This document shows positions 8,061 through 15,968 of a stretch of DNA of 64,000 nt, in pieces. A program made the translations under genes and the position numbers. Under the pieces are notes generated by a model, which saw nothing but the letters and a program-made list of their open reading frames with translations, ran no database searches and was not told the origin of the DNA. Numbering within the stretch: position 1 is the stretch's first letter; the number at the start of each line of letters is the position of its first letter. This stretch comes from Thalassoroseus pseudoceratinae (GTDB taxonomy: Bacteria; Planctomycetota; Planctomycetia; Planctomycetales; Planctomycetaceae). The DNA lies in the NCBI RefSeq assembly GCF_011634775.1, contig NZ_JAALXT010000003.1:930001-994000 (forward strand), written 5' to 3'.

Positions 8061-10610
8061 CTATTTCGTTAGCGTTGCGGCAGCTTGGACGAGTTTTCGG
8101 AACTCTTCGCGTTGCCCAGTCGGGTCGTCTCCAACGGCACCGGCAGACAGTTCGCTGACGAGTGGCCAACTGGCTTGCCCTTTGTGCCCGGAATTCCGCA
8201 GCAACATTCCAAACGCCGCCACCGAGGCTTGCCATTCGAAGTCCGGCGAAGGTTGAACCGCTTCAGTGCCGAGATCGTGGACGGCGAATTTGTCGAGGTC
8301 GCTTTTGTCGGCATCGGGAGCCTTGTAGCGAAGTTTCAAAGTGCACAATTCTTTGGAATTCTCACCGGGGCGGCGGTCGGTGCGTTGATATTTCAAGTCA
8401 TCCACTTTTGCGGCGACGGCAGGTAACGCGTCGAATGGAATGATTTCATACAACGCCGTTACTGAATGTCCAGCACCGATTTCGCCAGCGTCCTTGCGGT
8501 CATCATGGAAGTCTCGGGCGGCGAGCATTCGGTTTTCGTAGCCGACAAGCCGATAGGCACCGACTTTGGCGGGATTGAACTCAACTTGAATTTTCACGTC
8601 CTTGGCGATTGTGTACAACGTTCCCGCCAGTTCGCGTTCGAAAACCCGTTTGGCTTCCCGTTCGGAATCGATGTAGCCATAGAAGCCGTTGCCTTTGTCG
8701 GCGAGTTTCTCAAGTTTCCCATCCTTGAGGTTCCCCATGCCGAAACCGAGGACGCTCAAGAACACGCCGCTCTCACGTTTTTTCTCGATGACTTTCACTA
8801 ACTCGCTGTCACTGCTGACGCCAACGTTGAAATCACCATCGGTGCAAAGAATGACCCGATTCGCACCGTCTTCGATGAAGTTCTGCACGGCTTGTTGGTA
8901 AGCGAGCGTAATTCCTGCTGCTCCGTTGGTCGATCCGCCGCTCTCGAGTTTGCGGATGATTTCCAGAATGTCGCCTTGTTGCTCGGCAGGTGTGCTGGGC
9001 AACGCAAGACCGGCATTCCCGGCGTAGGTTACGATGGCAATGCGATCGCCTTCGCCAAGTTGCTTGACGAGCATCTCCAGGCCGGTTTTCACCAACGGCA
9101 GTTTGTTACCGCTGGACATGGAACCGGACGTGTCGATGAGGAACACAAGATTCGTCGCGGGCCGTTGCTCCTTCAAAATCTCGCGGCCTTTCAAACCGAA
9201 GCGAACCAATCGGTGTTGTGGTTGCCAAGGACAAGGGGCGACTTCGGTGTTCACCGAGAACGGTTGCCCGTCCGCCGGCTGTGGATAGTCGTAGCGGAAG
9301 TAATTGAGAAGTTCTTCGATTCGCACAGCGTTCGGTGGTGGCAATTGCCCGTTGTTCAGGAACCGTCGCACATTTGCGTAAGAGGCGGTATCAACATCGA
9401 TCGAGAACGTGGAAAGTGCCGACTGACCGGCGGGTTCAATGAACGGATTCTCGACAATTGGTTCGTATTGCTCCGCGGCGGGTTGTTCGCCTGCGGCAAG
9501 AACTCTGATTTTCTTCGCTGCCGGAATTCTCTGCCGCTGAAGCTCGATGGCCTTTCCAACAGTTGCTGCATCCAGGTCGGCAAGACCTTCGTTCAAACGC
9601 GGCACTTGTTCCTGAAATCCTTCAACCTTTTGGCGGACGGTTCCGTCGAGTACGCTCAGTTTCCTATTCAGGGTTTGTTGGAAGTCGTGCACAATCTGCG
9701 GTCCCTGAATCTTCCGTCGTTCGAATTCCTCCGCCTGTCCACCCCTTCGCCCATCAACGTTAGCACCCAGACCAAATTGATCGAAACGCGTGACGGCGGG
9801 TCCTGAATTAGATTGCGGAGTGGTGGCTCCCCAACGCACGTCTGACCGGCCCAGGTTCTGGTTGACTCTGCCTCGTTGGCGTGGCACACCATAAAGATTC
9901 GAAAAATACGAATTCTGGTTGGAGCGGTTACGGTACTCCCAAGTCTCCGCTACCGTTCCATACGACAATGGGGAGCCGAGTCCCTGCTTCGATTCGGCAT
10001 CTTGAATCGAAAAACTGGTGACACCTTTTGGCTGTTGCGCAGTCACCGTTGATAAGGTTGTCATCCGACTGTCCGAAAAATTGACGGTCTTGTCCTTGGG
10101 CTGCGTTGATTGGGCAAACAATGAAACATCGCCAGGACCATTTCCCTGATCGACGAATTCGACAATCAGTTCATCATTCAGAGAATCCAGGCTGTCTGTC
10201 GTAGTGGACGTGGATACCTCTTGCGGGGGCTCAAGTTTCGCCAAGGTTTCCATCGGCGTTGGGGAAGCCTCCGAATTTAAAAGCACCGCAAAACCGGCCA
10301 GCAAAACCAGTGTGACAACCGCCAACACGGGAGCCGATCCTTGGCGGGAGGTCGGGGCGTCCGTCCGTGTTCCGGAGACCGGAGGCTGTGCAGCTGCGAC
10401 GATTTTCTCCCGTCGCGATGAATCCAATCGCCATTCCGGTTCCTGATCGAACACATTGCCGAGCAGCGAAATGGTTTCGCGTGTTTCCTCGACAGCTGCT
10501 TGCAATTCGGTCGAACGAGCGAGTTCCAATTTGAACACACTCAAGTCCGGTTCGTGGAGTTCGCCAAGAATATAAGCCGTGATCCGTGGATCATCGAAGG
10601 AATATGTCAT
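8061..10610 (-). CDS. YfbK-like VWA membrane protein with anti-sigma-like N-terminus
   Basis: This 849-residue protein has four parts. Residues 1-55 (starting MTYSFDDPRIT, with LGEL and a helical tail) resemble the cytoplasmic segment of anti-sigma factors. Residues ~95-115 are a transmembrane helix ([17 protein letters not shown]). A long Ser/Gln/Asn-rich linker follows. The C-terminal half has the YfbK N-domain (SALSTFSIDVDTASY), a VWA domain with the MIDAS motif DTSGSMS, and the YfbK C-terminal domain. It lies 31 bp downstream of an ECF sigma gene on the same strand, as expected for a sigma/anti-sigma pair. The ATG at 10610 has GAGG upstream and is preferred to the TTG at 10622. I infer a sensor whose outer VWA part binds a ligand or partner and whose inner part holds the sigma factor. 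Confidence 0.85.
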   Translation of the reverse strand: MTYSFDDPRITAYILGELHEPDLSVFKLELARSTELQAAVEETRETISLLGNVFDQEPEWRLDSSRREKIVAAAQPPVSGTRTDAPTSRQGSAPVLAVVTLVLLAGFAVLLNSEASPTPMETLAKLEPPQEVSTSTTTDSLDSLNDELIVEFVDQGNGPGDVSLFAQSTQPKDKTVNFSDSRMTTLSTVTAQQPKGVTSFSIQDAESKQGLGSPLSYGTVAETWEYRNRSNQNSYFSNLYGVPRQRGRVNQNLGRSDVRWGATTPQSNSGPAVTRFDQFGLGANVDGRRGGQAEEFERRKIQGPQIVHDFQQTLNRKLSVLDGTVRQKVEGFQEQVPRLNEGLADLDAATVGKAIELQRQRIPAAKKIRVLAAGEQPAAEQYEPIVENPFIEPAGQSALSTFSIDVDTASYANVRRFLNNGQLPPPNAVRIEELLNYFRYDYPQPADGQPFSVNTEVAPCPWQPQHRLVRFGLKGREILKEQRPATNLVFLIDTSGSMSSGNKLPLVKTGLEMLVKQLGEGDRIAIVTYAGNAGLALPSTPAEQQGDILEIIRKLESGGSTNGAAGITLAYQQAVQNFIEDGANRVILCTDGDFNVGVSSDSELVKVIEKKRESGVFLSVLGFGMGNLKDGKLEKLADKGNGFYGYIDSEREAKRVFERELAGTLYTIAKDVKIQVEFNPAKVGAYRLVGYENRMLAARDFHDDRKDAGEIGAGHSVTALYEIIPFDALPAVAAKVDDLKYQRTDRRPGENSKELCTLKLRYKAPDADKSDLDKFAVHDLGTEAVQPSPDFEWQASVAAFGMLLRNSGHKGQASWPLVSELSAGAVGDDPTGQREEFRKLVQAAATLTK

Positions 10611-10641
10611 CTGAAACCTCAAGGGTAAATGTGCGTGGGAA

Positions 10642-11154
10642 TCAGCGATGGGAACTGAGTTGTTTGCGGAGGGTTGTCAGTGCTTGATGAATCAAGAAAC
10701 CGACGTTGGAGACGCTCAAGCCGGTGACTTGACCGATCTCGCGATAGCTAAGCCCCGAGTGAAACTTCAGCCGCACGACCTCTTGTTGGTTCACCGGCAA
10801 CGCGTGCAAGCAATCCAGCAACTGTTGAGCGGTCTCGTCCTGTTCGATTTTTGTGCCTGGCATGGGGGTGGCGTCTTGGGCCGTTCTTAGCGAGACTTCA
10901 GCCGACGTGGTCATGCGATTCTCCCGGCGAATGTGGTTAAGGGCCTCGTTCCGACAAACGGTGAACAGCCAACCGCCGAGATTCTGATGCACGTCGGCGG
11001 GGGTTTGGCGACAGAGCTTCAAAAACGTATTCTGCACGACGTCGTAGGCGGCTTCGTTCGAACCGGTCATGCGACGTGCGTAGCCGATCAATCGACTCTC
11101 GTACTGATCGAGTGCCGACTGGATCCAAGCGGAGGTGTTGCCGTTCCGATTCAT
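10642..11154 (-). CDS. ECF-type RNA polymerase sigma factor
   Basis: The product is about 170 residues with both conserved regions of ECF sigma factors: region 2 (YARRMTGSNEAAYDVVQNTFLKL and then GWLFTVCRNEALNHIRR) and region 4 (LPVNQQEVVRLKFHSGLSYREIG followed by a helix-turn-helix). The intervening stretch contains many threonines, serines and alanines. It is followed by the VWA/anti-sigma-like gene, so the pair is probably a cell-envelope stress module. The start is ambiguous: ATG 11154 is used here, while an in-frame TTG at 11193 would add 13 residues (EYLLNDEQRKRR). I could not read a clear ECF promoter upstream, so autoregulation cannot be claimed. Confidence 0.85.
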   Translation of the reverse strand: MNRNGNTSAWIQSALDQYESRLIGYARRMTGSNEAAYDVVQNTFLKLCRQTPADVHQNLGGWLFTVCRNEALNHIRRENRMTTSAEVSLRTAQDATPMPGTKIEQDETAQQLLDCLHALPVNQQEVVRLKFHSGLSYREIGQVTGLSVSNVGFLIHQALTTLRKQLSSHR

Positions 11155-11484
11155 ACGCCGCTTTCGCTGTTCATCATTCAACAGGTACTCCAAGAACCGA
11201 CGTGATCACATTTCCTTAGACGAAATCAGCCGCGTCACCAGAAAAACTTTAAAATTCCGACTGCGGTCAATAAAATCAGCGTGGCCGCTCCCGAAATCTT
11301 CATCCGAATCTTGATGTCGGATTGGGAACCGCATACAAGATGTGGTAGCCTTCTCATACGAATCTCGATTAGTGTACTGAGATTCGGGGGAAACACGTGT
11401 GGACATTCGTCAATCTTCTTGGCAGAATGTCGATGATGCGTCATGGATGAGCCTCAATCCCTTTGAAACTGTTGAAGATCGCGT
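11155..11484 (+). other. Divergent intergenic region with a hairpin
   Basis: About 330 bp lie between the sigma factor and the deoxyribosyltransferase gene. CGAATCTC (11359-11366) and GAGATTCG (11379-11386) form a perfect 8-bp inverted repeat with a 12-nt loop that could be an operator. TTGATG and TACAAG spaced 17 bp apart near 11310-11340 form a weak plus-strand promoter candidate. No small gene with coding character is visible. Confidence 0.4.
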
Positions 11485-12168
11485 ATGTCAGCCTCCCAAA
11501 TTGACCGATCCCAATACCGTGTCTACTGTGCCGGACCGCTCTTCAATCAGTCTGAGCGGGACGAGATGCAGAAAATCGCCGATTGCCTGTGCGACGCCGG
11601 TTTTTCGGTATTCCTGCCACACCGTGATGGCATGGAATTTCGGTTGGTCGTGGAAGTTTTGACTGAACGTGGATTCGAACCGGCTCAGGCGGCGTTGTTC
11701 TTGCATGCCGCGATTTTCTCGCTGGATGTTTATCAGTTGTCCACCGAGTGTGACGCCATGGTTTGGAATCTCAATGGTCGAACGCCAGACGAGGGTGCGG
11801 TATCGGAAGCTGCATTGGCCTGGTCGCTCGGCAAACCGTTGGTGGCGTACACGGATGATGTTCGCAGCTTAATCGCAGGTCGATTCAATCCGTTGTTGGT
11901 TGGTTTGGTCGACTTTGTCACGCACGATTGTATTACAGATTTGCCCGATAAACTCACTCATGCCTGTGCCGAGAGTGCGGGGAGTTTGCGGGGGACACGT
12001 TCGTTGTCGCCGAAAATGCAGCAAACCATCGCGGATGGCCGGTGTCTCTGGCAAGCGATGCAATCGGCCGACGCTAGTGGTGACAACGAACTGATCGCGG
12101 ATTGTGTCGCCGAACTGTTCGCCCCGGACGGCATCGAACCCAATGGTCGCTCGGAAGTCAGTCGCTGA
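11485..12168 (+). CDS. Nucleoside 2-deoxyribosyltransferase-like protein
   Basis: The 227-residue product begins with VYCAGPLFNQSE, matching the YLAGPFF...E signature of nucleoside 2-deoxyribosyltransferases. A later stretch (DVYQLSTECDAMVWNLNG, then DEGAVSEAALAW) supplies the acidic motif with the probable catalytic glutamate. The family swaps bases between deoxynucleosides or hydrolyses deoxynucleoside monophosphates, in nucleotide salvage. The protein is longer than the usual ~150-160 residues, with a C-terminal helical extension of unknown role. The next gene starts 31 bp later on the same strand and is probably co-transcribed. Confidence 0.8.
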   Translation: MSASQIDRSQYRVYCAGPLFNQSERDEMQKIADCLCDAGFSVFLPHRDGMEFRLVVEVLTERGFEPAQAALFLHAAIFSLDVYQLSTECDAMVWNLNGRTPDEGAVSEAALAWSLGKPLVAYTDDVRSLIAGRFNPLLVGLVDFVTHDCITDLPDKLTHACAESAGSLRGTRSLSPKMQQTIADGRCLWQAMQSADASGDNELIADCVAELFAPDGIEPNGRSEVSR

Positions 12169-12199
12169 GTCACACGCATTCTGATAGTTTTTGCATGTC

Positions 12200-12613
12200 A
12201 TGAGCCTGTCCGGTCAATATTCGGTGGGACCGATTGATTTTCAGCGGGGTGAATTTCTGCCAGGCCCCATCGACCCGGCTGCGGTGCGGATGGCATTGAT
12301 TCTGGCGGACGGAGTGCTGGCCGCCGACTACGCCGAGGACGACGTGTTTCGCCAAGGATTTCTTGAGTCGTTAGAACACCGGCATTCAGTTCTCGGCTTT
12401 CTCCGTCGTGAACCCGTGCTGCTTAATGCGTCGCGTGTGATGACGCTCTCAATCCCAGATTACGATTTAACCTATTTCGAGAGATTTCTGCGTTTCTTGC
12501 GAGAGGCGGAGAATGTCGAAATTGTCACGCAATCCAGCGATGAAGTGGTCACCAGTCGGATTCTCGATTGGCTCGCGGAACGGAGCCGACTGGAGACTCT
12601 GCTCAAGCGATAG
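12200..12613 (+). CDS. Hypothetical protein, downstream partner of the deoxyribosyltransferase
   Basis: A 137-residue soluble protein that I do not recognise. The sequence is even in composition, with an N-terminal beta-rich part (SVGPIDFQRGEFLPG), a helical middle containing many acidic residues, and a hydrophobic/basic end (ILDWLAERSRLETLLKR). It has no signal peptide, membrane helix or cysteine motif. The ATG at 12200 is preferred to the in-frame TTG at 12191. It lies 31 bp after the deoxyribosyltransferase gene, so a related nucleotide or housekeeping role is possible but unsupported. Confidence 0.65.
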   Translation: MSLSGQYSVGPIDFQRGEFLPGPIDPAAVRMALILADGVLAADYAEDDVFRQGFLESLEHRHSVLGFLRREPVLLNASRVMTLSIPDYDLTYFERFLRFLREAENVEIVTQSSDEVVTSRILDWLAERSRLETLLKR

Positions 12614-12633
12614 ATTCGCCTCCGAACGGTGAG

Positions 12634-12662
12634 TTGTTTCCGACCCCACTCCCGGTTATGTT
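12634..12662 (+). promoter_or_regulatory. Sigma70-like promoter of the DUF1080 gene
   Basis: TTGTTT (12634-12639) and TATGTT (12657-12662) are 17 bp apart, about 40 bp upstream of the GTG start and its strong ribosome binding site (GAGGAGA). Confidence 0.55.
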
Positions 12663-12702
12663 GCTAGCTTCACACAACATCATTTCGAGGAGATAACCCA
12701 CC

Positions 12703-13371
12703 GTGTCAAAAACGCTGTGCTCACTGTTCATGTTCGCAATTCTCGCGACTTCATCGTGCCTGGTTGCCGCCGAAAAAGAAGAAGGTTTTTCGCCGATTTT
12801 CAATGGGGAAACGCTCGCCGGTTGGCAACGACTCAACGGCACCGCGATTTACACCGTCGAGGACGGATGCATCGTCGGAAGAACCAACGAAGCGAGCCCG
12901 AACTCGTTCCTGTGCTCGATGAAAGAGTACGGCGACTTCGAGCTGAAATTCGAAGTGAAAGTGGATGACGCACTCAACTCGGGTGTGCAGATTCGTTCGG
13001 CGGCGTTCGGAGCGAATCCGAAGTACCGCGTGCATGGTCCACAGGTAGAAATCGCGACCAACGGAACCGCTGGCTTCATCTACGGCGAAGGACTGGGAAC
13101 CGGTTGGCTGAGCCCGGATGAACGGCGAGCCGATGCGAAGAAGAATGCAGCATTCAAAAAGGGCGAATGGAACGAGTACTACGTGAAGGCTGTCGGACCG
13201 CATATTCAAACGTGGGTCAACGGTGTTGCGATCGCTGATTTGCAAGACGAGAAAACCGAAATGATGTCCGGCTTCATCGGTTTGCAAGTTCACGGAATCG
13301 GCAAACGCCAAGGCCCCTATGAAGTTCGCTGGCGTAACTTGCGGATCAAACCGTTGAAACCAGCCAAGTAG
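12703..13371 (+). CDS. DUF1080 (3-keto-disaccharide hydrolase-like) secreted protein
   Basis: The 222-residue product has a signal peptide ([19 protein letters not shown]) and then the DUF1080 fold, a concanavalin-like beta sandwich: [13 protein letters not shown] near the start, a conserved [21 protein letters not shown] core and a C-terminal [13 protein letters not shown] strand. Some family members act as 3-keto-glycoside hydrolases; many in planctomycetes are uncharacterised and numerous per genome. It starts with GTG, supported by a GAGGAGA ribosome binding site 8 bp upstream. The small Dabb gene and an SGNH hydrolase follow on the same strand, which may reflect a glycan or ester degradation unit. 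Confidence 0.85.
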   Translation: MSKTLCSLFMFAILATSSCLVAAEKEEGFSPIFNGETLAGWQRLNGTAIYTVEDGCIVGRTNEASPNSFLCSMKEYGDFELKFEVKVDDALNSGVQIRSAAFGANPKYRVHGPQVEIATNGTAGFIYGEGLGTGWLSPDERRADAKKNAAFKKGEWNEYYVKAVGPHIQTWVNGVAIADLQDEKTEMMSGFIGLQVHGIGKRQGPYEVRWRNLRIKPLKPAK

Positions 13372-13424
13372 GTTTCCGTAGAACAGTCTCCAATTTTTCC
13401 ATCAATTGTTATTCAAGGCTTGAA

Positions 13425-13733
13425 ATGCTGTCACACAACGTGTTTTTCACTCTTAAGGATCCCTCGGACCACGCCTGCGAACAGTTGGTGGCAGCGTGTC
13501 ACAAGTATCTGAAGGATCACCCCGGTGTCGTTTTCTTCGCCGCCGGGACTTTGAATCCAGACTTAGATCGCCCAGTGAACGACCGCGATTTCCACGTTGC
13601 CTTGCACGTGGTCTTCGATTCCCGTGAATCGCATGATGCCTACCAGACGGTCGAAGCACACTTGCAATTCATCGACGAGAACAAAGACAGCTGGGCGAGC
13701 GTTCGTGTCTTCGACTCCGATGTCACCGGCTGA
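13425..13733 (+). CDS. Dabb (stress-responsive A/B barrel) family protein
   Basis: This 102-residue protein opens with [13 protein letters not shown] and contains [20 protein letters not shown], the layout of the dimeric alpha-beta barrel (Dabb) fold. The family spans stress proteins of plants and bacterial enzymes with small substrates, so no reaction can be assigned. It lies 53 bp downstream of the DUF1080 gene on the same strand and is followed by an SGNH hydrolase, suggesting a small operon. Confidence 0.8.
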   Translation: MLSHNVFFTLKDPSDHACEQLVAACHKYLKDHPGVVFFAAGTLNPDLDRPVNDRDFHVALHVVFDSRESHDAYQTVEAHLQFIDENKDSWASVRVFDSDVTG

Positions 13734-13791
13734 TAAATGGTTCGCTGAGGTTCGCCAATTGACTCTGCTAAATTCTCAAAAGGACAAGACC

Positions 13792-14475
13792 ATGTTTTCG
13801 TCGCTGCGATTGCGGTTAGCTGCGTTGATTTGCCTAGCGGTTTGCTCTGTGAGCATGGCCGCTGACAAACCACGAGTGTTGATCCTTGGTGACTCGATCT
13901 CCATCGGTTACACGCCCTACGTGCAAAAAATGATGGAAGGCGAAGCCATCGTCAAGCGACCAATGCGGGCGAACGGTCAGCGAGCGGAAAACTGCTCGGG
14001 CACTACTTATGGCGTTGAAAATGTCGAGCGGTGGTTGAAAATCGACGGTGGCGATTGGGATGTGATCCACTTCAACTGGGGATTACACGACATGAAACGG
14101 GAAGACCCCAAAACCAAGAAGCCTTCTCGCAATCCCGATCATCCACGGCAAGCGGACGTCGAGACCTACGAGAAACAACTGCGGGCCATCGTGAAGAAGT
14201 TGCAGCAATCCGATGCGAAACTCATCTTCTGCACGACCACGCCGGTTCCCACTGGTGTCTCGCCACATCGTGACACAACCGATCCCGCAAAATACAATAC
14301 GGCCGCTTTGAAGATCATGAAGGAACATGACATCGCAGTCGATGATCTCTACACATTCGCCAACTCACGACTCGATGATATTCAACGCCCCAACAACGTG
14401 CACTTCACTCCCGACGGATCGAAGACGCTGGCGGAAGAAGTCGTGAAGTCCATTCGCGAAGCGTTGGAGAAGTAA
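13792..14475 (+). CDS. Secreted SGNH/GDSL hydrolase
   Basis: The product is 227 residues. A signal peptide (LRLAALICLAVCSVSMA) precedes the SGNH block I motif GDSISIGYTPY with the nucleophile serine. An Asn-rich stretch (HFNWGLHDM) supplies the oxyanion region, and VHFTPDG near the C-terminus holds the Asp-x-x-His dyad. SGNH enzymes hydrolyse esters, often acetyl groups on polysaccharides. The ATG at 13792 has AAAGGA nine bases upstream and is preferred over a longer in-frame ORF whose N-terminus has no family resemblance. Confidence 0.85.
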   Translation: MFSSLRLRLAALICLAVCSVSMAADKPRVLILGDSISIGYTPYVQKMMEGEAIVKRPMRANGQRAENCSGTTYGVENVERWLKIDGGDWDVIHFNWGLHDMKREDPKTKKPSRNPDHPRQADVETYEKQLRAIVKKLQQSDAKLIFCTTTPVPTGVSPHRDTTDPAKYNTAALKIMKEHDIAVDDLYTFANSRLDDIQRPNNVHFTPDGSKTLAEEVVKSIREALEK

Positions 14476-14567
14476 TTGTCCCGATCTTGGGGATGCCAAT
14501 TCGACTGTTGTCGGCTAGAACAAACTAGTCACGCAGCCAATCGCATCCCAGATCTCGACGATTTCTC

Positions 14568-15968
14568 ATGGCAACGCAACTAATTCAAGAAGAACGCATC
14601 CAGAAATTGAACGACAAGCCCCCGAGAGACGGGAAGTACGTTCTTTATTGGATGCAGCAATCTCAGCGAGCGACTTTCAATCATGCGTTGGAATTCGCCA
14701 TCCGCACGGCCAACGATCGGGGCGACCGATTGTTGGTCGCTTGTGGTTTGATGGACGACTATCCCGAAGCCAACCTTCGGCACTACCGCTTCATGCTGGA
14801 AGGCTTGCAGGACGTCGCAACCGACTTGGAATCTCGTGGTATTGCGTTTGTGCTTCAGCGGGGAGCACCGGCCGATGTGGCGATCGAGTTGGCTGAAGAC
14901 GCATCTGTTGTTGTGTGTGATCGTGGGTATCTTCGTCATCAGAAAGCCTGGCGGGAGCAAGTCGCAAAGGACGTGGATTGCGAAGTTTGGCAAGTCGAGT
15001 CCGACGTGGTCGTGCCCGTTGAGGTTGCGTCCGACAAAGCCGAATACGCGGCCCGCACCATTCGCCCGAAGTTGGCCAAGCATCGGGAAAAGTTTCTCGT
15101 TGAACTAAAGACCAATCCGCTCAAGAAAGACTCACTCAATCTCAACGTCCCGGGTGAGGATTTGTCAGACCTCGATACACTGCTTGGCCGAATGAAACTC
15201 GATACGAGTATCGGAGCGGTGACGAAGTTCTTTCAGGGAGGAACTTCTCAAGCGAAGTCGATTCTTCGTCGGTTTCGGGACCAAAGACTCACCGACTACG
15301 ACGCAAATCGCAATCAACCGCAGACGAACTATGTCTCCCACATGAGCAAGTATCTGCACTTCGGGCAAATCTCCCCCGTCGATGTTGCCTTGACGATCTC
15401 GGACGCCAAGAACCATCCCGATGACGACCGAGATTCTTTCCTTGAGGAGCTGCTGTGTCGTCGAGAGTTGGCCACGAATTTTGTCTTCTACACGTCCAAC
15501 TATGATTCTTTCAGTTGTCTACCGAGCTGGGCGAAAACGACGCTTGAGGAACACAAAGACGACCCCCGAGAGCACGTCTACACTCAGAAAGAACTCGAAG
15601 CCGCCGAAACTCATGATCCTTATTGGAATGCGGCGATGAAGGAAATGCGGCACACCGGTTACATGCACAACTACATGCGAATGTATTGGGGGAAGAAAAT
15701 TCTCGAGTGGACCAACACACCACAAACTGCATTCCGATTCGCTCTCGAAATCAATAACAAGTATTTCGTCGACGGTCGGGATGCAAACTCTTTTGCTGGT
15801 GTGGCCTGGGTGTTCGGCCAACACGATCAAGGTTGGAAAGAACGCCCGATTTTTGGCAAAGTCCGCTACATGGCGGCTAGCGGGCTCGAACGCAAATGCG
15901 ATATCGATGGTTATGTTGAAAAAGTCGAAGACCTCGTCAACCAAGCGACCAGTACTCCAGCAGACTGA
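14568..15968 (+). CDS. phr: Class II CPD deoxyribodipyrimidine photolyase
   Basis: The 466-residue product matches class II photolyases. The N-terminal half has the class II signature (LYWMQQSQRATFNHALEFA, then RYFMLEGL-like and GDR/DRGYLRHQ), and the C-terminal FAD-binding half carries RHTGYMHNYMRMYWGKKILEW with its tryptophans and the FGQHDQGWKERPIFGKVRYM block. It repairs cyclobutane pyrimidine dimers with blue light. Its length is typical of the family. The 3' end overlaps the convergent Nramp-like gene by 32 bp. Confidence 0.93.
   Translation: MATQLIQEERIQKLNDKPPRDGKYVLYWMQQSQRATFNHALEFAIRTANDRGDRLLVACGLMDDYPEANLRHYRFMLEGLQDVATDLESRGIAFVLQRGAPADVAIELAEDASVVVCDRGYLRHQKAWREQVAKDVDCEVWQVESDVVVPVEVASDKAEYAARTIRPKLAKHREKFLVELKTNPLKKDSLNLNVPGEDLSDLDTLLGRMKLDTSIGAVTKFFQGGTSQAKSILRRFRDQRLTDYDANRNQPQTNYVSHMSKYLHFGQISPVDVALTISDAKNHPDDDRDSFLEELLCRRELATNFVFYTSNYDSFSCLPSWAKTTLEEHKDDPREHVYTQKELEAAETHDPYWNAAMKEMRHTGYMHNYMRMYWGKKILEWTNTPQTAFRFALEINNKYFVDGRDANSFAGVAWVFGQHDQGWKERPIFGKVRYMAASGLERKCDIDGYVEKVEDLVNQATSTPAD

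Noticed and set aside
8892-9806. Plus-strand open frame of 304 codons
   Set aside because: It is antisense to the VWA membrane gene, with no ribosome binding site and no family resemblance.
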